The notes under the pieces were generated by a model that saw only the letters and a list, made by a program, of their open reading frames with translations, made no database searches and was not told where the DNA came from. A program made the translations under genes and the position numbers. 64,000 nucleotides of DNA from an uncultured Lachnospiraceae bacterium (lineage in GTDB: Bacteria > Bacillota > Clostridia > Lachnospirales > Lachnospiraceae). Positions 53,695-63,029 of this stretch are shown piece by piece (within the stretch, counting starts at the first letter, position 1; each line of letters starts with the position of its first letter). The stretch covers positions 186,001 through 250,000 of the forward strand of contig CADBFZ010000004.1 of NCBI GenBank assembly GCA_902794095.1, read 5' to 3'.

Positions 53695-54444
53695 ATGCTT
53701 AGATTTTATGTGACAATAATCGTATCGATTCCCTGGATCATCTATTTCATGATCAAGTCCAGGTATATCATGAGCCATTTCGATTCGTACCCGCTTGAAG
53801 AGCGTTATGCATTCGTTAAGCGCATGGTCATTCAGTGCATGAGAAACGGACGCATCAGGACCAAGGCATTCGGAATGGAGAATCTCCCTAAAGAGGGCGG
53901 ATACGTAATGTTTCCGAACCATCAGGGAAAATATGACGTACTGGGAATTGTATACTCACACGAAAGACCGTGTACGGTGGTTATGGATGCGGTAAGATCG
54001 AGACTTCCTCTTGCCGATGAGATGGTGGATGTCCTGGAAGGAACCCGCCTGAACAAAGCGGACATGAGATCCCAGGTTAAGAGTATTCACTCCGTATCCG
54101 AGCAGGTAAGGGACGGTAAGATCTATATCATCTTCCCTGAAGGCGGTTATTACCACAACAGAAACATGGTTCAGGAATTCATGCCCGGTGCGTTCAAAGC
54201 GGCAATGAAGGCTAAGTGTCCCATCGTTCCCGTAGCCATTATCGATTCATACAGAGCTTTCGGAGTTAACATCCTTGCCAGGATCACAACCCAGGTTCAT
54301 TACCTCGAGCCGCTGTATTATGAAGATTACAAGGACATGAAGTCCAAAGAGATATCCGATTACGTAAAGCTGCAGATCATGAAGAAGATCAATGAAGTCA
54401 TGGTTGCAAAGGGCAAGAAAGCTCCCAATAAAATACCTGAATAA
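53695..54444 (+). CDS. 1-acyl-glycerol-3-phosphate acyltransferase-like protein (PlsC family)
   Basis: 249 residues. An N-terminal membrane helix (about 3-21), then the acyltransferase motifs: NHQGKYD (the H-x4-D catalytic pair), the middle RLNKADMRSQ stretch, FPEGGYYHN (EGT-block variant) and VPVAIID. It acylates lysophosphatidic acid or a similar acceptor at the membrane. There is no strong ribosome site; GAAG is the only candidate. It is a single gene closed by a clear terminator. Confidence 0.85.
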   Translation: MLRFYVTIIVSIPWIIYFMIKSRYIMSHFDSYPLEERYAFVKRMVIQCMRNGRIRTKAFGMENLPKEGGYVMFPNHQGKYDVLGIVYSHERPCTVVMDAVRSRLPLADEMVDVLEGTRLNKADMRSQVKSIHSVSEQVRDGKIYIIFPEGGYYHNRNMVQEFMPGAFKAAMKAKCPIVPVAIIDSYRAFGVNILARITTQVHYLEPLYYEDYKDMKSKEISDYVKLQIMKKINEVMVAKGKKAPNKIPE

Positions 54445-54446
54445 AT

Positions 54447-54478
54447 AAATGACAGGAGATAATTCTCCTGTCATTTTT
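54447..54478 (+). terminator. Terminator of the acyltransferase gene
   Basis: AAATGACAGGAGA (54447-54459) and TCTCCTGTCATTT (54464-54476) with a TAAT loop and T-tail. Confidence 0.93.
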
Positions 54479-54496
54479 ATAATATATGGTTGTTAT

Positions 54497-54639
54497 GCTG
54501 TTTCTGGGGTCCTGCCGCGACGCATGACTGTCTCGCTTTTCGGGATCAGGCGGCCATAGAACGCATGACTGTTATTGCTCATGCCGCAGACCACCGAAGT
54601 CTCGACAGCTCATGCATTCGCGTCACCCCGCGAAACAGC
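54497..54639. repeat. 143-base imperfect palindromic element
   Basis: The ends GCTGTTTC (54497-54504) and GAAACAGC (54632-54639) are inverted copies, and pairing continues inwards with small gaps through GGGGT/ACCCC, CGCGA/TCGCG, GCATGA/TCATGC, CTGTC/GACAG and GCGGC/GCCGC for about 60 bases per arm. Near the centre GCATGA (54563-54568) and TCATGC (54579-54584) close the loop. It contains no gene, no T-run and no target duplication that I can see. It may be a MITE-like element or a large RNA hairpin at the convergent end of plsC-like and uxaC genes. Confidence 0.6.
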
Positions 54640-54661
54640 AGAAATGTCCCTGAATGGAAAA

Positions 54662-56071
54662 TTACAGCGGGAATTTAAAGTATCTTACCGCATTGTAGTA
54701 GGAGATGTTTTCTACGATCTCTCCAAGGATCTTATAGTCTTCGGGGAATTCTCCGTTCTCAACCCAGTTTCCGATTATGTTGCAGAGTATTCTTCTAAAG
54801 TACTCATGACGTGTATAACTTAAGAACGATCTTGAATCGGTGAGCATTCCTACAAATCCGGAGAGGTTTCCGAGGCTTGCAAGGCTTGTGATCTGCTCTG
54901 TCATTCCCTTTATGTGGTCGTTGAACCACCATGCACTGCCGTGCTGGATCTTACCTACTGCGGATGAATTCTGGAAGCATCCGATGATCGTTCCGATGTA
55001 GGCGTTGTCGATTGGATTTAGTGAATAAAGAATGGTTCTGGGAAGTGCGTCTTCTTTATCCAGGGAATCGAGGAAATCCGCAAGCTGGGCAGCGGGAGTG
55101 TAGTTGTCGATGCAGTCGTATCCGGTATCGGGGCCTGTTGCTTCGAACATGCGGGTGTTGTTATTTCTCTTAACACCGTAGTGAAGCTGCATGGTCCAGT
55201 CGTATCTTGCGTACTCTTTTCCCATGAAGAGCACAAATGCGGTCTTGAACTGAGTCTCTTCGACTTTGTTAAGAGGTATGTTGTTCATCCTCTTAAGGAA
55301 GATCTCTTCAAGTTCGTCCTCGGTTGCGTGGAAGTTTGCTACGTAAGAAAGACCGTGGTCGGAAACAACGCATCCGTGCTCGCTGAAGAATTTCATTCTG
55401 GTCTGAAGAGCTGTCTTAAGTGCGGCCCAGGTCTTGATCTCTTTTAATCCGGAAACTTCCGCAAGCTTTTTGAGATAGTCCTTGTAATCGGGCTTTTCGA
55501 TGGACATTGCCCTGTCGGGACGCCATGCGGGAAGTACCTTTACGTCGAAGGTAGGATCTTCCGCAATCTGCTTGTGCCAGTGAAGATCGTCAATGGGATC
55601 GTCGGTTGTGCAGATGAGAGTAACACCGCTCTTTTTGATAATTCCGCGGGCGCTCATGGAAGGCTCGGCAAGCTTTTTGTTGCAAAGTTCCCATACTTCC
55701 TCGGCATTGTCCACGCAGAGATGTCCGTGGAAATCGAAGTATCTCTGAAGCTCGAGATGGCTCCAGTGGTAAAGAGGGTTTCCGATTGCTTTTCCCAGCA
55801 CCTCGGCCCATTTGATGAATTTATCATGATCTGAAGCATCGCCGGTGCAGTACTTTTCCTCCACACCGCAGCTTCTCATGTAGCGCCATTTGTAGTGATC
55901 TCCTCCGAGCCAGACCTGAGAGATGTTGTCGAATCTTCTGTCTTCTGCAATCTCCTGAGGAGAGATGTGGCAATGGTAATCAAGAATGGGAGTTTTTTCC
56001 GCATATTCGTGATAGAGCTTGGATGCGACCTTGGTCTCAAGCAAAAACTCCTCGTCCATAAATGCTTTCAC
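54662..56071 (-). CDS. uxaC: Glucuronate isomerase
   Basis: 469 residues, normal for UxaC. GTG start with AAGGAGG 9 bases upstream; the ATG four codons later would be too far away. The metal site HCHISPQEIAEDRRF, WLGGDHYKWRYMRSCGV, LICTTDDPIDDLHWH and LPAWRPDRAMSI are all family marks. It isomerises glucuronate to fructuronate or galacturonate to tagaturonate, the first step in using pectin and glucuronoxylan sugars. It lies behind a LacI-family regulator gene in a two-gene operon. Confidence 0.95.
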   Translation of the reverse strand: MKAFMDEEFLLETKVASKLYHEYAEKTPILDYHCHISPQEIAEDRRFDNISQVWLGGDHYKWRYMRSCGVEEKYCTGDASDHDKFIKWAEVLGKAIGNPLYHWSHLELQRYFDFHGHLCVDNAEEVWELCNKKLAEPSMSARGIIKKSGVTLICTTDDPIDDLHWHKQIAEDPTFDVKVLPAWRPDRAMSIEKPDYKDYLKKLAEVSGLKEIKTWAALKTALQTRMKFFSEHGCVVSDHGLSYVANFHATEDELEEIFLKRMNNIPLNKVEETQFKTAFVLFMGKEYARYDWTMQLHYGVKRNNNTRMFEATGPDTGYDCIDNYTPAAQLADFLDSLDKEDALPRTILYSLNPIDNAYIGTIIGCFQNSSAVGKIQHGSAWWFNDHIKGMTEQITSLASLGNLSGFVGMLTDSRSFLSYTRHEYFRRILCNIIGNWVENGEFPEDYKILGEIVENISYYNAVRYFKFPL

Positions 56072-56090
56072 GGCTTAATGCCTCCTTAAA

Positions 56091-57125
56091 TTAATCTTTT
56101 TTGAGACTGGTGGTACCTTTTTCTACGATCTCACCCTTAAATACGGTCTTTCTGGGCATTTCTTCACCTGAGAGAACTCCCATGAGTATGGAGGTCAGGT
56201 GCTTGCACAGGGTTTCGACCTTATTGTCTATTGAAGTGATCTCAGGGTCACAGCAGGCTGTGAGCATTGAGTTATTGTATCCGATTACGGAGAAATCATC
56301 GGGAATGTTATAACCTTTAGACTGTGCATACTTTACTGCACTCAGCGCAAGTGTATCGTCCGATGCCACAACAGCATTGAATTTGAATCCGGAAGCTTCC
56401 ACATCCTCCAGCATGGCTGACATTCCGTGAACATCCTCGTTGGATCCGTTGAAATATCTTAACTGTGTATTCGATATGTCCACACCTGCGTCCTTCATGG
56501 CGTCCCTGAATCCGCTCTCTTTTCGGCGTGCGGAATAGGAGGTTGAGTTGTAGACATACAGGATATCCTTAAATCCGGACTCCACCAGCTTCCTTGTAGC
56601 TCTGTATACACTGTCGTGATCGTCCGAGCTTACGCAGTAGATATTGTCACCCTCGACCTCCGCATTGAGGAGCATTACGGGAACTTTCTCGGATGCGTTA
56701 ATTATGTACTTGTTGTCAGCTGCATCGGGATATACGAAGTGGGAACCGACGAAGATTATGCCGTCCACTTTCTTACTGATAAGAAGGTCAATGGCCGCTT
56801 TCTTGTCCTTGAGCTCATAACCTGTGCAGCACAGAAGGGAATCGTAGCCGTTTGCACGGAGTTCTTCCTCAAAATAGTAGATGGCCTTGGCAAGATAAAG
56901 GTCGGATGAATCGGCTGTAAGAATACCGATGGTTTTCATGGTATTAAGTCCGAGACCTCTTGCGAAGGCATTGGGGGTATAGCCTGTCTCTTTGATGGCA
57001 GCCATAACCTTTTTGCGTGTATTGTCGCTTACATTGCTGGAATTGTTAAGAACTCTGGAAACTGTGGCGATGGAAACACCTGCTTTTTCCGATATGTCGT
57101 ATATGGTTACTGTACGTTCTTTCAC
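56091..57125 (-). CDS. LacI-family transcriptional regulator
   Basis: 344 residues, GTG start with GGAGG four bases upstream. The N-terminal helix-turn-helix is TIYDISEKAGVSIATVSRVL with the hinge helix NAFARGLG; the rest is a periplasmic-binding-protein-like sensor (MKTIGILTADSSDLYLA, SKKVDGIIFVGSHF, VIGYNNSMLTACCDPEITSI). The effector is unknown, but the next gene is uxaC, so a hexuronate is likely. A cre-like site covers its transcription start, consistent with autoregulation or CcpA control. Confidence 0.92.
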   Translation of the reverse strand: MKERTVTIYDISEKAGVSIATVSRVLNNSSNVSDNTRKKVMAAIKETGYTPNAFARGLGLNTMKTIGILTADSSDLYLAKAIYYFEEELRANGYDSLLCCTGYELKDKKAAIDLLISKKVDGIIFVGSHFVYPDAADNKYIINASEKVPVMLLNAEVEGDNIYCVSSDDHDSVYRATRKLVESGFKDILYVYNSTSYSARRKESGFRDAMKDAGVDISNTQLRYFNGSNEDVHGMSAMLEDVEASGFKFNAVVASDDTLALSAVKYAQSKGYNIPDDFSVIGYNNSMLTACCDPEITSIDNKVETLCKHLTSILMGVLSGEEMPRKTVFKGEIVEKGTTSLKKD

Positions 57126-57156
57126 GGTTCCTCCGTACTCTTTTACGTATGTTTAC

Positions 57157-57170
57157 TGAAAGCGGTTACA
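57157..57170 (-). promoter_or_regulatory. cre-like operator for LacI/CcpA-type regulators
   Basis: TGAAAGCGGTTACA fits the catabolite-responsive element consensus TGNAANCGNTNNCA at every fixed position. It lies just after the -10 box of the regulator promoter, over the predicted start of transcription. Confidence 0.65.
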
Positions 57171-57176
57171 AAGCTG

Positions 57177-57205
57177 ATTATAGATAAACATTGTTATGAA
57201 TTCAA
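57177..57205 (-). promoter_or_regulatory. Promoter of the regulator-uxaC operon
   Basis: On the minus strand TTGAAT (57205-57200), a 17-base spacer and a perfect TATAAT (57182-57177). Confidence 0.7.
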
Positions 57206-57231
57206 GCGTTTGGTAAAAACCCCCTTTTTCA

Positions 57232-57260
57232 TTGAAACCGCCCCACGTATCTGTTAAAAT
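57232..57260 (+). promoter_or_regulatory. secA promoter
   Basis: TTGAAA (57232-57237), a 17-base spacer and TAAAAT (57255-57260), about 20 bases before the ribosome site and start codon of secA. Confidence 0.6.
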
Positions 57261-57287
57261 ATGCTGATGTGAGGTAAAAGGCATATT

Positions 57288-59864
57288 ATGAAACTGACAG
57301 ATAAAATATTCGGAACTCATTCCGATCGTGAACTTAAAAGAATCTATCCGATCGTAGACAAGATCGAGAGTTTAAGACCTGAAATGCAGGCTCTTTCAGA
57401 CGAACAGCTCAGAGCTAAGACCCCCGAGTTTAAAGAGCGTCTTGAGAAGGGTGAGACACTTGACGACATCCTTCCCGAAGCATTTGCGGTTGTAAGAGAA
57501 GCAGCTAAGAGAGCAATAGGTCTGGAGCACTTCAGGGTACAGCTTATCGGTGGTATCGTACTTCATCAGGGCAGAATTGCCGAGATGAGAACCGGTGAAG
57601 GTAAGACCCTTGTTTCCACCTGTCCCGCATATCTCAACGCGCTTACCGGCAAGGGAGTTCATATCGTAACGGTTAACGACTATCTGGCAAACCGTGACGC
57701 AAGCTGGATGGGCGAGGTTCACAGATTCCTCGGCCTCACCGTAGGCGTAGTCCTTAACTCCATGAATTCCGAGGAGAGACAGCAGGCTTACAATTGTGAC
57801 ATTACATATGTAACCAACAACGAGCTCGGCTTTGATTATCTCAGAGATAACATGGCTATATATAAGAAGCAGCTCGTTTTAAGAGACCTTAACTTCTGTA
57901 TCATCGACGAGGTTGACTCCGTTCTTATCGACGAAGCAAGAACACCTCTTATTATTTCCGGACAGAGCGGCAAGTCCACCGCACTCTATGAGATGTGCGA
58001 TCTCCTTGCAAGACAGCTCAAGCGCGGCGACGATGTCAAAGAGCTTTCCAAGATGGATGCCATCATGGGTATCACTCAGGAAGAGACCGGAGATTTCGTA
58101 GTCAACGAGAAGGATAAGATCGTTAACCTCACTGAGGCAGGAACCGCAAGAGTAGAGCAGTTCTTCCATATCGAGAACCTTTCAGATCCTGAGAACACCG
58201 AGATCAACCATAATATCATCCTTGCCCTTCGTGCTCATAACCTTATGCACAGGGACCAGGATTACGTTGTTAAGGATGATCAGATCCTTATCGTAGACGA
58301 GTTCACCGGACGTATCATGCCCGGCAGAAGATTCTCCGACGGTCTCCACCAGGCCATCGAAGCTAAAGAGCATGTTAAGGTTAAGCGCGAGTCCAAGACT
58401 CTTGCTACCATTACTTTCCAGAACTTCTTCAACCTCTTCGAGAAAAAGTCCGGTATGACCGGTACCGCTCTCACCGAGGAAGCCGAGTTCAGAGAAATCT
58501 ACGGAATGGATGTTATTACCATTCCTACCAATAAGCCCGTCATCAGAAAAGACCTTCAGGATGCCGTTTACAAGACCAAAAAAGAGAAGCTCAATGCTAT
58601 TCTCGAGGCTACCAAGGAAGCTCATGCAAAGGGACAGCCCGTTCTGATCGGTACCATCAATATCGATGCATCCGAGGAACTCAGCAGAATGTTCACCAAA
58701 GCAGGAATCAAGCATGAAGTTCTCAATGCGAAGTTCCATGAAAGAGAAGCTGAGATAGTAGCACAGGCAGGTATCCACGGCAACGTTACCATCGCCACCA
58801 ACATGGCAGGACGTGGTACCGATATTAAGCTTGATGAGGAAGCACTTGCAGCCGGCGGTCTTAAGATTATCGGTACCGAGCGTCACGAATCCAGACGTAT
58901 CGATAACCAGCTCCGCGGACGTTCAGGACGTCAGGGAGACCCCGGTGAATCAAAGTTCTACATCTCTCTCGAAGATGATCTTATGAGACTCTTTGGTTCA
59001 GAGAGACTTATTACCATGTTCAATGCTCTCGGTATACCTGAGGGACAGGAGATCGAGCACAAGGCTCTTACCGGTGCCATCGAGTCCGCCCAGAAGAAGA
59101 TCGAGTCCAATAACTTCGGTATTCGTAAGAATCTCCTCGAGTACGACCGCGTAATGAGCGAGCAGAGAGAGATTATCTACGAAGAGAGACGTAAGGTTCT
59201 TGACGGCGAGAGCATGCGTGATTACATCTACAAGATGATCACCGATATCGTCGAGAGATGCGTCGAGACATGTATCAATGATGATGTTAATCCCGAGAAC
59301 TGGGATTTCAATGAGCTTAACGAACTCCTTCTTCCCATCATTCCTCTTGAGCCCGTTACCGGCGAGAGAATGAGCAAGCTCAAAAAGAATGCTATCAAGC
59401 AGACTCTCAAGGAAGAGGCTGTTAAGTTCTATGAGACCAAGGAAGCTGAGTTCCCCGAGCCCGAACAGATCCGTGAAGTAGAGAGAGTTCTTCTCCTCCG
59501 TACCATCGATCGTAAGTGGATGGCACATATTGACGATATGGCAATAATGGAACAGGGCGCAGGTCTTGCTTCCTACGGACAGAAGGATCCCCTCATCGAA
59601 TACAGAAACCAGAGCTATGCAATGTTTGACGAGCTCATCCAGAACATTCAGGAAGATACTGTCAAGATGCTCATGCATATCAAGGTTGAGCAGAAGGTTG
59701 AGCGTGAACAGGTTGCACAGGTTACCGGAACCAACAAGGACGATTCCGGCCCCAGAGCTCCCAAGACAAGAGCAGCACAGAAGGTTTATCCCAACGATCC
59801 CTGCCCTTGCGGAAGCGGTAAGAAGTTCAAGGCCTGCCACGGAAGACCCGGCATGAAGCTCTGA
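57288..59864 (+). CDS. secA: Preprotein translocase ATPase SecA
   Basis: 858 residues. Walker [12 protein letters not shown] near 100-110, the DEAD-like [47 protein letters not shown] and [15 protein letters not shown] are the standard SecA motifs. The C-terminus keeps the zinc and SecB-binding tail ([17 protein letters not shown]), separated by an Asp/Lys-rich linker. It drives Sec-dependent export, needed for the many signal-peptide proteins in this window. It is followed 52 bases later by prfB, a common neighbour. Confidence 0.97.
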   Translation: MKLTDKIFGTHSDRELKRIYPIVDKIESLRPEMQALSDEQLRAKTPEFKERLEKGETLDDILPEAFAVVREAAKRAIGLEHFRVQLIGGIVLHQGRIAEMRTGEGKTLVSTCPAYLNALTGKGVHIVTVNDYLANRDASWMGEVHRFLGLTVGVVLNSMNSEERQQAYNCDITYVTNNELGFDYLRDNMAIYKKQLVLRDLNFCIIDEVDSVLIDEARTPLIISGQSGKSTALYEMCDLLARQLKRGDDVKELSKMDAIMGITQEETGDFVVNEKDKIVNLTEAGTARVEQFFHIENLSDPENTEINHNIILALRAHNLMHRDQDYVVKDDQILIVDEFTGRIMPGRRFSDGLHQAIEAKEHVKVKRESKTLATITFQNFFNLFEKKSGMTGTALTEEAEFREIYGMDVITIPTNKPVIRKDLQDAVYKTKKEKLNAILEATKEAHAKGQPVLIGTINIDASEELSRMFTKAGIKHEVLNAKFHEREAEIVAQAGIHGNVTIATNMAGRGTDIKLDEEALAAGGLKIIGTERHESRRIDNQLRGRSGRQGDPGESKFYISLEDDLMRLFGSERLITMFNALGIPEGQEIEHKALTGAIESAQKKIESNNFGIRKNLLEYDRVMSEQREIIYEERRKVLDGESMRDYIYKMITDIVERCVETCINDDVNPENWDFNELNELLLPIIPLEPVTGERMSKLKKNAIKQTLKEEAVKFYETKEAEFPEPEQIREVERVLLLRTIDRKWMAHIDDMAIMEQGAGLASYGQKDPLIEYRNQSYAMFDELIQNIQEDTVKMLMHIKVEQKVEREQVAQVTGTNKDDSGPRAPKTRAAQKVYPNDPCPCGSGKKFKACHGRPGMKL

Positions 59865-59916
59865 CAAACTTTTCGAAATCGTAACTATGGATGATTTTTC
59901 GGAAAGTGTGGTTTAA

Positions 59917-61056
59917 ATGGTAGAACTTGATCAGATCAAACAGGAAATACTTACTTACAAGGCACCTCTTGCAGAGGTAAAAGAATCTCTTAACCTTGAA
60001 GATAAGTCTAAGAAAATAGAAGAGCTCGAAAGGGAGATGGAAGCGCCCGGATTCTGGGACGATCCCGATAAGGCAAATGCCAAGATGAAATCCCTTAAGA
60101 ATATGAAGGATACCAGAGACCTGGTTAAGAGTCTCGAGACCGGTATCGATGATATTCTTACTCTTGTAGAGATGGGAAATGAAGAGGAAGACGAATCCCT
60201 CATCCCCGAAGCCAGAGAAGAGCTCGATAACTTTGTAGAGAAATTCGAAGAGCTGAGACTTTCAACTCTTCTCAGCGGTGAGTATGACAATTCCGATGCC
60301 ATCGTGGAACTCAATGCAGGTGCCGGCGGTACCGAGAGCTGCGACTGGTGCGGAATGCTTTTCCGTATGTACTCCAAGTGGGCCGATAAAAAGGGACTTA
60401 CCCTTGAGGTTCTCGATATGCTCGACGGAGACGAAGCAGGTATCAAGTCTGTTTCATTCCAGGTAAGCGGAGAAAATGCGTACGGATACCTTAAGAGTGA
60501 AAAGGGTGTACACAGACTCGTAAGAATCTCTCCCTTCAACGCTCAGGCAAAACGTCAGACCTCATTTGTATCATGCATGGTAATGCCGGTTATTCCTCAG
60601 AATAATGACATTGTTATTGAGGACAAGGATTTACGTATAGATACTTATCGAAGCAGCGGTGCCGGCGGTCAGCACATCAACAAGACCTCCTCCGCAATTC
60701 GTATAACACATATCCCTACGGGAATCGTTGTTACCTGTCAGAACGAGCGAAGCCAGTTCCAGAATAAGGATAAGGCTTTCGAAATGCTTCGTGCAAAGCT
60801 CTTCGAACTCAGACAGGAAGAGGAAGAAGCCAAGAGCAAAGGTATCGCAGGCGATATCAAAGACATTGCCTGGGGCAACCAGATAAGAAGCTACTTCTTA
60901 CAGCCTTATACCATGGTTACCGATAAACGAACCGGATACAAGACTTCGGATGCGCTCGGAGTGCTGGATGGAAAGCTTGACCAGTTCATTGTAAGCTTCC
61001 TTAAGTGGAAGAGCACCGGCGGAGAAGAGGTCGGAGGAGACGACGAAGACGTCTGA
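59917..61056 (+). CDS. prfB: Peptide chain release factor 2
   Basis: 379 residues in a single frame. The stop-codon recognition tripeptide SPF is in RISPFNAQAKR, and GGQ is at 250-252 in SSGAGGQHINKTSSAI. It releases peptides at UGA and UAA. At the place near codon 25 where many prfB genes have CTT-TGA and a programmed +1 shift, this gene reads CTT-AAC-CTT-GAA (KESLNLEDK), so the autoregulatory frameshift is absent. The ribosome site is weak. Confidence 0.95.
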   Translation: MVELDQIKQEILTYKAPLAEVKESLNLEDKSKKIEELEREMEAPGFWDDPDKANAKMKSLKNMKDTRDLVKSLETGIDDILTLVEMGNEEEDESLIPEAREELDNFVEKFEELRLSTLLSGEYDNSDAIVELNAGAGGTESCDWCGMLFRMYSKWADKKGLTLEVLDMLDGDEAGIKSVSFQVSGENAYGYLKSEKGVHRLVRISPFNAQAKRQTSFVSCMVMPVIPQNNDIVIEDKDLRIDTYRSSGAGGQHINKTSSAIRITHIPTGIVVTCQNERSQFQNKDKAFEMLRAKLFELRQEEEEAKSKGIAGDIKDIAWGNQIRSYFLQPYTMVTDKRTGYKTSDALGVLDGKLDQFIVSFLKWKSTGGEEVGGDDEDV

Positions 61057-61087
61057 CGACGATCCATATGCATGGGGGTTATCGCAT

Positions 61088-62179
61088 ATGACTAAAATTT
61101 CAACATCAAAACTTAAACCCGGTATGATCGTCGGAAGCGACGTACTCAACTATGACAACAAAACCGTCATTGCCAAAGGTACCAAGCTTTCACAGACTCT
61201 TATTACCAGACTTGAGCTTTATGGCATCCTCAGTATTTATGTAGAGGATGAGGTTAAAGAAACAGCACAGGAGCAGGCGGCGCCCGAAGATGACGGCCGC
61301 GAGCCTTCCCATTTCGAGAAGTTAAGAGACACCGAGCTTTTCAAAGAGTTCCAGGCCGATTACGAAGAAGGCAGAAAGTCTCTTGAATTCCATGTCAGTG
61401 AGATGGTCGACAAGAACGTAGAAGTCGATCCCATCCTTCTGCTTGAGAAGCCTCTCGATATGATCGCTAAGGCGGGTTCCAGAGTATCAGTAATCGATAT
61501 GCTTCATGCAATGAGAGGATTCGATGATTCCACATTTGCTCACTGTATGAACGTAGCGCTTTTGAACTATGTCGTATCCGGATGGCTCAGATGGAGCAAA
61601 GCCGATCAGGAAATGGCCATGATGGCCGGAATCCTCTTTGATATCGGTAAGCTCAAAGTATCCAGAGACATTCTGAATAAGAAAACTCCTCTCACCGATG
61701 ATGAGAGAAAAGAAATCAAGCGCCATGCCGAGTACGGATATCAGATCCTCAAAGACAGAGATCTTCCGGATCATATCAAGAGTACTGCAATCATGCATCA
61801 CGAGAGATTCGACGGAAGCGGATATCCACTTAAGCTTCACGGAGACAGGATCGATCTCTTCGCAAGACTTACCGCGGTAAGCGATGTTTATGATGCCATG
61901 ACCAGCGCAAGAGTTTACAGAGGTCCCATCTGTCCTTTCAGAGTCGTAGAGATATTTGAGGACGAAGGGCTTGAGAAGTACGATCCCGATATTATCATGA
62001 CATTCCTCAAGAATGTTACCTATACATATATCCAAAACGCATGCAGGCTTTCAGACGGCCGCGAGGGAACGATCATCATGCTCAATCCCGGCGAGTATTC
62101 AAGACCTGTGGTTAAATGTGGAAATGAGTTCATCGATCTTAACAAGCACAAGGAACTCAGGATCGAGGATCTTCACTAA
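61088..62179 (+). CDS. HD-GYP domain protein with altered HD motif
   Basis: 363 residues. The N-terminal part (TSKLKPGMIVGSDVLNYDN) is the small beta domain common before HD-GYP domains. The HD-GYP part has FAHCMNVALL, LTDDERKEIKRHAEYGYQIL, HHERFDGSGYP (H237, H238, GYP at 245-247) and TAVSDVYDAMTS. The signature HD pair, normally LLHDIGK, reads LFDIGK with F184-D185, so one metal-binding histidine is missing. It may be a weak phosphodiesterase or a c-di-GMP-binding protein. GGGGGTT precedes the ATG. Confidence 0.85.
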   Translation: MTKISTSKLKPGMIVGSDVLNYDNKTVIAKGTKLSQTLITRLELYGILSIYVEDEVKETAQEQAAPEDDGREPSHFEKLRDTELFKEFQADYEEGRKSLEFHVSEMVDKNVEVDPILLLEKPLDMIAKAGSRVSVIDMLHAMRGFDDSTFAHCMNVALLNYVVSGWLRWSKADQEMAMMAGILFDIGKLKVSRDILNKKTPLTDDERKEIKRHAEYGYQILKDRDLPDHIKSTAIMHHERFDGSGYPLKLHGDRIDLFARLTAVSDVYDAMTSARVYRGPICPFRVVEIFEDEGLEKYDPDIIMTFLKNVTYTYIQNACRLSDGREGTIIMLNPGEYSRPVVKCGNEFIDLNKHKELRIEDLH

Positions 62180-62198
62180 ATTCAAATAAGCAATATAA

Positions 62199-62234
62199 AA
62201 GATCCGGACCAAATCGGTCCGGATCTTATTTTAT
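62199..62234. terminator. Bidirectional terminator
   Basis: AAGATCCGGACC (62199-62210) and GGTCCGGATCTT (62216-62227) pair with an AAATC loop; T-rich on the right and A-rich on the left serve both convergent genes. Confidence 0.88.
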
Positions 62235-63029
62235 CTAGATTCTTTCATCGATTGGGATGTAATGTCCCGGATTCATAAGATTTAAGAAAAAGAGAGCGTG
62301 AGCTTCCGTTAATATGGGATATACCCAGGTCATTCCGATTCCGAATGACAAGATGCAAAGAATGAACATTGGAATGAATCTGACATCCAGCATGAAAAGC
62401 CTTGCTCTGTGTCCTTGCATTTTCTGCCTGGACAGTTTAATGATCTTTCCTGCCGAATAGGTGGGGAAGTCGAGCTTTAGGAAAAATGCGATTCCGTAAG
62501 TAAGATGCATATAAAGCGAAGCAAGAAGAGCAAGTCCCATGAATCCAAGCGATACGTACAGGCATTCCTTGTTTCCTGTCAATACGTAGAGATCTGCGAG
62601 AATATTGTACGGAAGCGACAGTATTATCGAAGGGAGCAGGAGGAATGACGCTATCTTAAATGTTTCCGAAGGGTTATCCCTGAATCCTGCGAACAGATCG
62701 CCGTTGGTTGCATCCCTTCCCGTAGAGATATTCAGATAATAAAGATCCAGTCCGCACACGAACATCTCTCCGATGATGCTGAGTGAAGCAGCAATCAGAG
62801 TTGAAATGACCGTAAATGTTATCTGTACTTCTATGCCGACATTTAATCCTGAGAAAACGGGCATTCGGGAGATTACCGCAGATATTATGCTTCCCGAATA
62901 AGAGATCAGATAGAGCCATATAAAATAGGAGAGAGTTACCATCACGACGTGGCCGAATCTGCCTGTTAGCGCTGATTGCGCACGGGTCTTCAGCTCCGCG
63001 GGCGTGCGGTATTCAGATTTGTTTATCAA
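62235..63029 (-). CDS. DUF975-like membrane protein
   Basis: 264 residues with about six helices. The N-terminus RTPAELKTRAQSALTGRFG matches the DUF975 opening (LKxxA-x-x-x-L-x-G). TTG start at 63029 with AAGGA eight bases upstream; no in-frame ATG is available, and the start overlaps the preceding gene by 17 bases. Function unknown. Confidence 0.7.
   Translation of the reverse strand: MINKSEYRTPAELKTRAQSALTGRFGHVVMVTLSYFIWLYLISYSGSIISAVISRMPVFSGLNVGIEVQITFTVISTLIAASLSIIGEMFVCGLDLYYLNISTGRDATNGDLFAGFRDNPSETFKIASFLLLPSIILSLPYNILADLYVLTGNKECLYVSLGFMGLALLASLYMHLTYGIAFFLKLDFPTYSAGKIIKLSRQKMQGHRARLFMLDVRFIPMFILCILSFGIGMTWVYPILTEAHALFFLNLMNPGHYIPIDERI

Noticed and set aside
58182-59867. Long open frames of 234 and 289 codons on the minus strand opposite secA
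   Set aside because: They lie inside a certain gene, have Leu/Ser/Asp-rich sequences without motifs, no ribosome sites, and arise from the strong codon bias of secA.
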